In this document: in pieces, positions 26,101 through 33,179 of the stretch | Layout of the letters: every line of letters starts with the position of its first letter | How positions within the stretch are numbered: position 1 is the stretch's first letter | NCBI RefSeq assembly: GCF_902497785.1 | Contig: NZ_CABVHK010000024.1 | Coordinates: forward strand, 1 to 64,000 | DNA length: 64,000 nt | DNA from: Pseudomonas fluorescens | GTDB taxonomy: Bacteria > Pseudomonadota > Gammaproteobacteria > Pseudomonadales > Pseudomonadaceae | Direction of reading: 5' to 3' | The notes under the pieces: generated by a model | The model's input: only the letters and a program-made list of their open reading frames with translations | Told to the model about the DNA's origin: nothing | Database searches by the model: none | Program-made: the position numbers and the translations under genes

Positions 26101-29100
26101 CGTCCTTGTCGCGCAAGGTGTAGGTGAAGGTGTCAGTCGCACCGGCGCCGCTCACGGCGTTCGGGTTGCTGTGGTACTCGGCATTGCCCTGGGCATCGAG
26201 GGTCAGGTAGCCGTAGGTGCCGTTGATCTGGGTGTTGAGGTTGCCATGCACCGGGGTCGACGTGTCGGACCCGGCGCGCACACCGACCACACCGCCGCCT
26301 GCGGCCGGGCCATCGGCGCCGGTGACGTCGTTGACCAGCACGTTGCCGCTGATGATCCCGCCTTCGGCAACCGAGGCCAGTTCTGGGTGGGCGGTCGGCA
26401 CGTCATCGACGATGTTCACCACGATGGTGCTGGTGACGGTGTTGCCCACCGCATCGGTGGCTTGATAGGTGAAGGTTTCGCTCAGGGTATTGGCGCCGTC
26501 ATTCGCCTGCGGCGTGGTGCCGGCTGGCGAGGTCAGGGTGTAGGTGTAGGTGCCGTTGGGGTTGAGCGAGATCTGCCCGTAGGTTCCGGTGGCGTTGCCG
26601 ACCAGCGCATAAGTGACCGTGCCGACCGCGCCGGTGACCGAGCCGACCAAGGTGCCGGAAGCGGTTTCGCCGGTGTGGCCCGGTTGGCTGCCGACGACGG
26701 TGCCCGGAGCCAGATCCTGGCCATCCTGGGTCAGGTCGAGGGCTTTTTCGAAGACAGTCGCATCGTTGTCGCTGACGGCGGTGATGCAGCTGTTGATCAC
26801 GTCGATGGTGATGGTGGTGGTGCTTTCATCACCGTCGGCATCGCGCAGGGTGTAGGTGAAGACATCAGTCGCGCCCGGGCCGCTCACCGCGTTCGGGTTG
26901 CTGTGGTACTCGGCATTGCCCTGGGCGTCCAGCGTCAGGTAGCCGTAGGTGCCGTTGATCTGGGTGTTGAGGTTGCCATGCACCGGGGTCGACGTGTCGG
27001 AGCCAGCGCGCACGCCGACCACACCGCCGCCTGCGGCCGGGCCATCGGCACCGGTCACGTCGTTGACCAGCACGTTGCCGCTGATGATCCCGCCTTCGGC
27101 AACCGAGGCCAGTTCTGGGTGGGCGGTCGGCACGTCATCGACGATGTTCACCACGATGGTGCTGGTGACCGTATTGCCCACGGCATCGGTGGCTTGGTAG
27201 GTGAAAGTTTCGCTCAGGGTGTTGGCGCCGTCATTCGCCTGCGGCGTGGTGCCGGCCGGCGAAGTCAGGGTATAGGTGTAGGTGCCGTTGGGGTTGAGCG
27301 AGATCTGGCCGTAAGCGCCAGTGGCGTTGCCGACCAGCGCATAGGTGACCGTGCCGACCGCGCCAGTGACCGAGCCGACCAGCGTGCCGGAAGCGGTTTC
27401 GCCGGTGTGACCCGGTTGGCTGCCGACGACGGTGCCCGGAGCCAGGTCCTGGCCATCCTGAGTGAGGTCGAGGGCTTTTTCGAAGACGGTGGCGTCGTTG
27501 TCGCTGACCGCGGTGATGCAACTGTTGATCACGTCGATGGTGATGGTGGTCGTGCTTTCATCACCGTCAGCATCGCGCAAGGTGTAGGTAAAGACGTCAG
27601 TCGCGCCCGGGCCGCTCACGGCATTCGGGTTGCTGTGGTACTCGGCATTGCCCTGGGCATCGAGGGTCAGGTAGCCGTAGGTGCCGTTGATCTGGGTGTT
27701 GAGGTTGCCATGCACCGGGGTCGACGTGTCGGAGCCAGCGCGCACACCGACCACACCGCCGCCTGCGGCCGGGCCATCGGCACCGGTCACGTCGTTGACC
27801 AGCACGTTGCCGCTGATGATCCCGCCTTCGGCAACCGAGGCCAGCTCTGGATGGGCGGTCGGTACGTCATCGACGATGTTCACCACGATGGTGCTGGTGA
27901 CCGTATTGCCCACCGCATCGGTGGCCTGGTAGGTGAAGGTTTCGCTCAGGGTATTGGCGCCGTCATTCGCCTGCGGCGTGGTCCCGGCTGGTGACGTCAG
28001 GGTGTAGGTGTACGTGCCGTTGGGGTTGAGCAGGATCTGGCCGTAAGCGCCGGTGGCGTTGCCGACCAGCGCATAGGTGACCGTGCCGACCGCGCCACTG
28101 ACCGAGCCGACCAGCGTGCCGGAAGCGGTTTCGCCGGTGTGACCCGGCTGGCTGCCGACGACGGTGCCGGGGGCTAAATCCTGGCCATCCTGAGTCAGGT
28201 CGAGGGCTTTTTCGAAGACAGTCGCATCGTTGTCGCTGACGGCGGTGATGCAACTGTTGATCACGTCGATGGTGATGGTGGTGGTGCTTTCGTCACCGTC
28301 GGCATCACGCAGGGTGTAGGTGAAGACGTCAGTCGCGCCCGGGCCGCTCACCGCGTTCGGGTTGCTGTGGTACTCGGCATTGCCCTGGGCATCGAGGGTC
28401 AGGTAGCCGTAGGTGCCGTTGATCTGGGTGTTGAGGTTGCCATGCACCGGGGTCGACGTATCCGACCCGGCGCGCACACCGACCACACCGCCGCCTGCGG
28501 CCGGGCCATCGGCGCCGGTGACGTCGTTGACCAGCACGTTGCCGCTGATGATCCCGCCTTCGGCGACCGAGGCCAGTTCTGGATGGGCCGTCGGCACGTC
28601 ATCGACGATGTTCACCACGATGGTGCTGGTGACCGTATTGCCCACCGCATCAGTGGCTTGATAGGTGAAGGTTTCGCTCAGGGTATTGGCGCCGTCATTC
28701 GCCTGCGGCGTGGTGCCGGCTGGCGAGGTCAGGGTGTAGGTGTAGGTGCCGTTGGGGTTGAGCGAGATCTGCCCGTAGGTTCCGGTGGCGTTGCCGACCA
28801 GCGCATAAGTGACCGTGCCGACCGCGCCGGTGACCGAGCCGACCAAGGTGCCGGAAGCGGTTTCGCCGGTGTGGCCCGGTTGGCTGCCGACGACGGTGCC
28901 CGGAGCCAGATCCTGGCCATCCTGGGTCAGGTCGAGGGCTTTTTCGAAGACCGTTGCGTCGTTGTCGCTGACCGCGGTGATGCAGCTGTTGATCACGTCG
29001 ATGGTGATGGTGGTGGTGCTTTCGTCACCGTCGGCATCGCGCAGGGTGTAGGTGAAGACATCAGTCGCGCCCGGGCCGCTGACGGCATTCGGGTAGCTGT

Positions 29101-31093
29101 GGTACTCGGCATTCCCTTGGGCGTCCAGCGTCAGATAGCCGTAAGTGCCGTTGATCTGGGTGTTGAGGTTGCCATGCACCGGGGTCGACGTATCCGACCC
29201 GGCACGCACGCCGACCACACCGCCGCCTGCGGCCGGGCCATCGGCGCCGGTGACGTCGTTGACCAGCACGTTGCCGCTGATGATGCCGCCTTCGGCGACC
29301 GAGGCCAGTTCGGGATTGGCGGTGGGCAAGTCATCGACAATATTGACGTTGATCTGCCCGGTCGCGGTGCTGCCATCGACGTCCTTGGCCACCACGTCGA
29401 AGTTCTCGGAGATGCTGTTGGCACCGCCGGCATTCGGGTGGTCGCTGTCGGCATTGAGCGTGTAGCTGTAGCTCACCACGCCTGTGGCCGGGTTGTAACC
29501 GGTGATGGTGAAGGTCGCGCCGGTGTTGGTCACGGCCGATTGCGGAAAGCCCGCCGCCACGCCAGCGGTGACGACAGCGATGCCACCCACGGTCAGGGTT
29601 TGCAAGCCATCCGCCGCGCTGACGGTGAAGGTGCCGGTCTGGGTCAGCGCCGGGGAATCCGGGTCAGTGCCGCCGGTGAGGTTTTTCTCGTAGACGGTCA
29701 GTTCACCGCCGGTGACTTCAAGGCCGTTGAGGACGACACCGTCGTCGTTGTTGTGGATCTGCAATACCAGATTGGCGGTGCTGGTGTCGCCATCGGCATC
29801 GGTCAGGGTGTAGGTGAAGGTTTCGGTACCGTTGCCGTTCCCCGGCAGGGCTTTGAAATCGGCATCGCTGGTGTTCAGGGTGTAGGTGTACGTGCCGTTG
29901 GCGTTCAGTACGAGGGTGCCGTAAGTACCGGTGAACGTACCGCCGACTACCGGGCCGCTGTTGGGTCCGGTGGGAATGCGGTCCGCGCCTTGACTGTCAT
30001 TGGGCAGAACGCTGCCAGTCAGTGAGGTCAGGGTTTCCGACGCCGTGCTGGCGTTGCTGTCATCGACCGCTTTGGGCGCGTCGTCGGTGATGTTGACGTC
30101 CAGCGAACCGGTGGCGGTGTCGCCATTGCTGTCGCCGGCGACCACAGTGAATTGTTCGCTGAGGTTGTTGAGGCCTTCACCCGCCGAATGGGTGTCGTTG
30201 CCGTTGAGTGTGTAGCTGTAACTCACCACGCCGGTGGCCGGGTTGTAGCCGGTGACGGTCAGGGTGTTGCCCAACTGGGTGGTAATCGATTGTGGGAAGC
30301 CGGCGGCCGCGCCACCGCTGATAACGTTGATCCCGCCGATGCTGAGGCTGCTCAAACCGTCCGGTGCAGAGACCGTGAACGTGCCGGTCTGGGTCAGTGC
30401 CGCAGGATTATTCCCCGAGCCGTTTGGCAGGTTGGCTTCATTGACGGTCAGTTCGCCGCCATCCACCGACAGACCGGTGAGGGTCACGGGATTGTTCGGC
30501 GTCTCAGGTACGGTCGGTGTGGTCGGCGTTTCTGGACCGGTCGGACCGGTCGGCGCTGCGCCCGCATCGCCGCCGTTATCCGGATCACCGGCCAGCCGCT
30601 CCAGAGGAAATTCAGGAATGCCATTGAAGCCGGCAGTGGGGAAACCGACAGTCGGATCAACCCGTCCGGCCGTTTCTTCCAGCAGCACAAAACTGTGGCC
30701 GCCACCCAAATCGCCACCGGGGGAGCCAGGATTACCCGGGCCTGCCGCTGTAGCTTCTGCGGTCTGGGTCGGGTCATCGCCGGCCGCGATGGCTTTTTGC
30801 AGCTGCTCGACATCGGTCAGTTGCGCCTGAGTCGGCGTCGCCGCGTCGGCGTTGTCCACGTGGGACGCCTGATGCGCGAGCAACTGGCTGTTCATCTGCA
30901 GACTGCTACCACGCCCAAGGGTCATTTCCTGGCCATTTTGCAGGTGCACCGCCACCGCGCCATCGGCACCGGTGACCAGTTGATCGCCGGCGAACAGTCT
31001 GTCCCCCTCGATCAACGCGCGTCGGGTGCCGTCGCCTGCGACGGCAAACACCTGACCAATGACTGTACTGACGATACCGATGAGCGTTGCCAT
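23183..31093 (-). CDS. LapA/MapA-type giant type 1 secreted adhesin
   Basis: This 2636-residue biofilm adhesin is held at the cell surface through a folded N-terminal retention module (about residues 1-112) followed by the LapG-type cleavage motif TAAG (115-118) and a Gly-rich linker. Two T1SS-143-like domain pairs (about 210-590) precede five tandem 244-residue repeats (594-1813), a von Willebrand A domain whose MIDAS starts with D1833-x-S-x-S, further repeat domains, GGxGxD-type RTX calcium repeats and a C-terminal secretion signal (TFQWLKGNSGHDVVTDF onward). The second ATG (31093) is ideally spaced from GGAGG. The divergent genes encode its secretion system. LapD and LapG are absent nearby. 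The product may be the LapA homologue or, more likely given this locus, MapA. Confidence 0.95.
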   Translation of the reverse strand: MATLIGIVSTVIGQVFAVAGDGTRRALIEGDRLFAGDQLVTGADGAVAVHLQNGQEMTLGRGSSLQMNSQLLAHQASHVDNADAATPTQAQLTDVEQLQKAIAAGDDPTQTAEATAAGPGNPGSPGGDLGGGHSFVLLEETAGRVDPTVGFPTAGFNGIPEFPLERLAGDPDNGGDAGAAPTGPTGPETPTTPTVPETPNNPVTLTGLSVDGGELTVNEANLPNGSGNNPAALTQTGTFTVSAPDGLSSLSIGGINVISGGAAAGFPQSITTQLGNTLTVTGYNPATGVVSYSYTLNGNDTHSAGEGLNNLSEQFTVVAGDSNGDTATGSLDVNITDDAPKAVDDSNASTASETLTSLTGSVLPNDSQGADRIPTGPNSGPVVGGTFTGTYGTLVLNANGTYTYTLNTSDADFKALPGNGNGTETFTYTLTDADGDTSTANLVLQIHNNDDGVVLNGLEVTGGELTVYEKNLTGGTDPDSPALTQTGTFTVSAADGLQTLTVGGIAVVTAGVAAGFPQSAVTNTGATFTITGYNPATGVVSYSYTLNADSDHPNAGGANSISENFDVVAKDVDGSTATGQINVNIVDDLPTANPELASVAEGGIISGNVLVNDVTGADGPAAGGGVVGVRAGSDTSTPVHGNLNTQINGTYGYLTLDAQGNAEYHSYPNAVSGPGATDVFTYTLRDADGDESTTTITIDVINSCITAVSDNDATVFEKALDLTQDGQDLAPGTVVGSQPGHTGETASGTLVGSVTGAVGTVTYALVGNATGTYGQISLNPNGTYTYTLTSPAGTTPQANDGANTLSETFTYQATDAVGNTVTSTIVVNIVDDVPTAHPELASVAEGGIISGNVLVNDVTGADGPAAGGGVVGVRAGSDTSTPVHGNLNTQINGTYGYLTLDAQGNAEYHSNPNAVSGPGATDVFTYTLRDADGDESTTTITIDVINSCITAVSDNDATVFEKALDLTQDGQDLAPGTVVGSQPGHTGETASGTLVGSVSGAVGTVTYALVGNATGAYGQILLNPNGTYTYTLTSPAGTTPQANDGANTLSETFTYQATDAVGNTVTSTIVVNIVDDVPTAHPELASVAEGGIISGNVLVNDVTGADGPAAGGGVVGVRAGSDTSTPVHGNLNTQINGTYGYLTLDAQGNAEYHSNPNAVSGPGATDVFTYTLRDADGDESTTTITIDVINSCITAVSDNDATVFEKALDLTQDGQDLAPGTVVGSQPGHTGETASGTLVGSVTGAVGTVTYALVGNATGAYGQISLNPNGTYTYTLTSPAGTTPQANDGANTLSETFTYQATDAVGNTVTSTIVVNIVDDVPTAHPELASVAEGGIISGNVLVNDVTGADGPAAGGGVVGVRAGSDTSTPVHGNLNTQINGTYGYLTLDAQGNAEYHSNPNAVSGPGATDVFTYTLRDADGDESTTTITIDVINSCITAVSDNDATVFEKALDLTQDGQDLAPGTVVGSQPGHTGETASGTLVGSVTGAVGTVTYALVGNATGTYGQISLNPNGTYTYTLTSPAGTTPQANDGANTLSETFTYQATDAVGNTVTSTIVVNIVDDVPTAHPELASVAEGGIISGNVLVNDVTGADGPAAGGGVVGVRAGSDTSTPVHGNLNTQINGTYGYLTLDAQGNAEYHSNPNAVSGAGATDTFTYTLRDKDGDESTTTITIDVHNSCITAVSDSDVTVYEKALDLSKDGQDLAAGTVIGSEPGHTGETASGSLVGSVTGAVGTVTYTLVGNATGAYGQILLNPNGTYTYTLTSPASTTPNANNGANTLSENFTYKATDAMGNSSISTIKVNIVDDVPKAVAAERSVSAAEIDSNLLLVIDVSGSMKDPSGVDGLSRLGLAKQAISALLDKYDDLGDVKVQIVTFSSGATDKTSVWVDVATAKSIISGLTANGDTNYDAAVKVAQKAFDTDGKLTGAQNVGYFFSDGKPTVGNLDKTEEAGWKAFLEENHIKNYAIGLGSGVKNANLDPVAYDGSTGTGHGTDTSAVIVTDLNQLNSVLTGTVVGAPVTGSLLGEGGTFGADGGFIKAITVDGTTYTYDPKGNTNQGSLNASGGANHGTFNTANNTLSIATDGKGTLVVNLDTGEYTYTSQKATSTVITENIGYTVSDNDGDLSSSTLVVKVVPNSAPVAVDDHVITNILSGSVTVPGDVLLANDTDANGDPLTPSTTTFNTGWIAKGADFTGTGVISTFAGTGNTAANQALANVRSAFAANAATMTAVLAITGYLGAVTTANANDEDRITVNLKQGETLNLDHNLGAGNIAMQYSLNGGAFVSIADGETIKANADGTYQIRVINTADNYANGGTGSETYKLTLTVDYSGAHNTTPDAHGTYTANDHHGGSDSAAVGISYQDGHTLTGTAGDDVLVAGAGNNVINAGDGNDVLTAGAGNNELHGGAGNDLLFSGAGNDLLDGGTGSDTASYAHATAGVKVDLSLLGGQNTQGAGTDTLTAIENLVGSDFNDNLTGDNNSNIITGGLGNDVLNGGGGDDFLIGGLGNNTLSGGAGADTFQWLKGNSGHDVVTDFTPGTDKLDLSQLLQGENGTAASLDDYLHFKVTGSGESLVTSIDVSGMAGAAPNQTIDLAGVNLASHYGVTPGAGGVIAGGADTATIINGMLNDHSLKVDTV
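25655..29314 (-). repeat. Five tandem 732-bp repeats inside the adhesin gene
   Basis: The units start at PELASVAEGG and recur at exactly 732 bp (244 residues). Copies 1-4 are nearly identical at the DNA level; copy 5 differs in its second half (TVYEKALDLSKDG in place of TVFEKALDLTQDG). Each unit contains two roughly 120-residue beta-sandwich domains and a single cysteine in the sequence NSCITAVSD. Confidence 0.97.
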
Positions 31094-31334
31094 GTGCATT
31101 TCCTCCGCTGCCAACTGCTGTCGGCATCCTGTTGATTGCGAAGAACTGCTCATGGCGCGAGCGGGTGAACGGCGGATCGTCTACCGGGTGGCTTGCCAAC
31201 TGCAAGCCGATGCCCCGGCGACCTTCACGCCAAACAGTGTCGCTCGCCGGCGAAGGGTTCCGGTTCGGGGCAAAACTCCATGCAATCAATGACATGGAAT
31301 CCCCGTTGCGTAACAGCCTTGCCTGCCAGCGATT

Positions 31335-31389
31335 CGTAACAGTTTTGAACCACTCAGTGACAGAAAACCGTCACTAAAAAACTGTTACG
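31335..31389. promoter_or_regulatory. Nested inverted repeat upstream of the adhesin
   Basis: The outer arms are CGTAACAGTTTT and AAAACTGTTACG (perfect 12 bp); the inner arms are AGTGAC and GTCACT. Another direct CGTAACAG lies at 31309-31316. The symmetry suggests a regulator binding site; a hairpin in the adhesin leader is the alternative. Confidence 0.5.
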
Positions 31390-31629
31390 CTCCCCTCCCC
31401 TGCAGCACTTCTTCGCCCTAAGTCGAAAAATAAATGGAACTTTCTGGAACTCTTCAGAAACTCCGAGAAGCCCTAAATCCAAGGCTTCCGGAGTGAACAA
31501 TGTGCTGGATTTGGCAGAGCGCATAAGTTTATTTTGGAATAATAATTATGAGAAAACCTTCTAAGCATATTTTGAGAATGTTCTTAGCTCTGATGTTACA
31601 ACTGTGAAACGGATTTACCTATAAATGCC

Positions 31630-31643
31630 GTCAAATATTTGGC
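31630..31643. promoter_or_regulatory. FleQ-like palindrome (weak)
   Basis: GTCAAATATTTGGC matches nine of the twelve defined positions of the FleQ consensus GTCAAT-NN-ATTGAC, around the perfect core CAAATATTTG. It lies 38 bp before the TolC-like start. FleQ controls lap genes in other pseudomonads. Confidence 0.3.
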
Positions 31644-31681
31644 GACTGATAAGCAACATAAGGATTCAGGGAGATGTACCC

Positions 31682-33040
31682 ATGCGCCAATTGACCCCCC
31701 TTTGCAGCGCGATTCTATTGGCCATGGCCTGCACCTCACAGGTTCAAGCCATGTCATTGACGGAGGCGATTCAAAGCACCATTGCCACCCACCCGGAACT
31801 CGCATCGCGAGTGGACAGCCGTTTGTCGGCTGATGAAGATGTGAAAGTCGCCAAAGGGGGCTTTTATCCATCGGTTGACTTGAATGCCGCGTACGGGCGC
31901 GGGTACAGCGACAACACCAACACCCGGGCCTTCGGCAATCACAACACCGAAATCCTCACCTACACCCAATCGGAACTGCGTCTGCGGCAGATGCTTTTCG
32001 ACGGTTTCAACACTGCGAACGAAGTCGAGCGCACAAAAGGTGTGGTCAACTCTCGGGCCTATTACGCTCAAGGAACGGCACAAGACCTGGCCCTGCGCAC
32101 CATCGAGGTCTACCTCGAAGTGCTCAAGCGCCGTGAATTGGTAAACCTGGCCAAGAACAACCTGCAGGCGCACCTGCGGGTCAACGACCAGATTGGCCTG
32201 CGCACCCAGCGCGGCATTGGCAGCAACGCCGACGCCGACCAGTCCGTGGCTCGTCGGGCACTGGCGGAGAACAACCTCGATACCGCCGAAGTCGATCTGG
32301 CGGATGCCGAAGCGAACTTCCAGGCCGTCACCGGGCGCAACCCCGATGAGCTGGAAACGCTGCCGTCGATTCGCGGTGAATTGCCCGCGACCATTCAAGA
32401 CGCCCAACAGAGCATGGTCGACAACAACCCGTATCTGAAATCGGCCCAGGCCGACGTGCAATCGGCCGAGAGCCAGTACGAAGTCGCCAAGTCGCCGTTC
32501 TACCCGCGTTTCGACGCTGAAGCGGCTGTTGGTGCGAACAACAACGTGGCGGGCGAGGAAGGCCACGACAACGAGTGGCGCGTAGGCATCGTGATGAACT
32601 ACAACCTGTTCCGCGGTGGCAGTGACAAGGCACGGCTGGCGGGTGATGCGCACCGGATCAATCAGGCGATGGACATCCGCAACAACGCCCTGCGTCAGCT
32701 CAACGAGAACATCCGCCTGGCCTGGAACGCCATGGTCAACGCGCGCAAACAAACGCCGACCGCTCGCGAATATGCCGAAACCACCACCCGTGTGCGGGCG
32801 GCGTATCAGGACCAGTTCGGCCTCGGCCAACGGACCCTGCTCGACGTGCTCGACAGTGAAAACGAGCTCTACAATGCCAACCGTCGCTACACCGAAGTGC
32901 GTTACACCGAGGAATACTCGATGTACCGTGTGCTGGCGAACATGGGCGAGTTGCTGAGCAAACAACGGATCGTGCTGCCTGCCGACGCGATTGCCCAGTC
33001 CGAAGTAAAGAACGAAGCCCGTCTGCCTGAACTCAGATGA
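31682..33040 (+). CDS. TolC-family outer-membrane channel (LapE-like)
   Basis: This 452-residue outer-membrane efflux protein has a signal peptide (MRQLTPLCSAILLAMACTSQVQA) and two OEP repeats, with MSLTEAIQSTIATHPEL opening the first and YDGLGQRTLLDVLD-like GLGQRTLLDVLDSENEL in the second. It should form the outer-membrane exit duct of the type 1 system and, by the LapA model, the ring in which the adhesin's retention module is lodged until LapG cuts it. GGGAGATGTACCC precedes the ATG. A REPIN separates it from the ABC transporter gene. Confidence 0.92.
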   Translation: MRQLTPLCSAILLAMACTSQVQAMSLTEAIQSTIATHPELASRVDSRLSADEDVKVAKGGFYPSVDLNAAYGRGYSDNTNTRAFGNHNTEILTYTQSELRLRQMLFDGFNTANEVERTKGVVNSRAYYAQGTAQDLALRTIEVYLEVLKRRELVNLAKNNLQAHLRVNDQIGLRTQRGIGSNADADQSVARRALAENNLDTAEVDLADAEANFQAVTGRNPDELETLPSIRGELPATIQDAQQSMVDNNPYLKSAQADVQSAESQYEVAKSPFYPRFDAEAAVGANNNVAGEEGHDNEWRVGIVMNYNLFRGGSDKARLAGDAHRINQAMDIRNNALRQLNENIRLAWNAMVNARKQTPTAREYAETTTRVRAAYQDQFGLGQRTLLDVLDSENELYNANRRYTEVRYTEEYSMYRVLANMGELLSKQRIVLPADAIAQSEVKNEARLPELR

Positions 33041-33052
33041 AGTAACTCCCCG

Positions 33053-33135
33053 GTAGGAGCTGCCGCAGGCTGCGATCTTTTGATTTTGTTTTTGAAGATC
33101 AAGATCAAAAGATCGCAGCCTTCGGCAGCTCCTAC
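33053..33135. repeat. REPIN inside the secretion operon
   Basis: An inverted REP pair (left half with the loop variant GCCGCAGGC) lies between the TolC-like and LapB-like genes, which are otherwise expected to be co-transcribed. Confidence 0.9.
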
Positions 33136-33179
33136 GGGGGGGATGTATCAATTGCCACGGTTCAACGGGAGCCCCTAAT

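Larger units (their letters stand above)
31094..31681. promoter_or_regulatory. Divergent control region between the adhesin and its secretion operon
   Basis: This stretch of nearly 590 bp contains no credible gene. Its middle and right part (31380-31680) is unusually AT-rich for this genome. It holds a 55-bp nested inverted repeat, three copies of CGTAACAG (one inverted) and a FleQ-like palindrome just before the TolC-type gene. Promoters for both directions must lie here. Confidence 0.7.

Noticed and set aside
23744..27994. 1416-codon open frame antisense to the adhesin repeats, and the 552-codon one at 28367-30025
   Set aside because: Both mirror the repeated, GC-rich coding sequence of the adhesin on the other strand; they repeat with the same 732-bp period and show no independent domain or ribosome-binding site.
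25655..29314. CRISPR-like array
   Set aside because: The repeats are 732 bp, in frame and protein-coding, with no short repeats and unique spacers.
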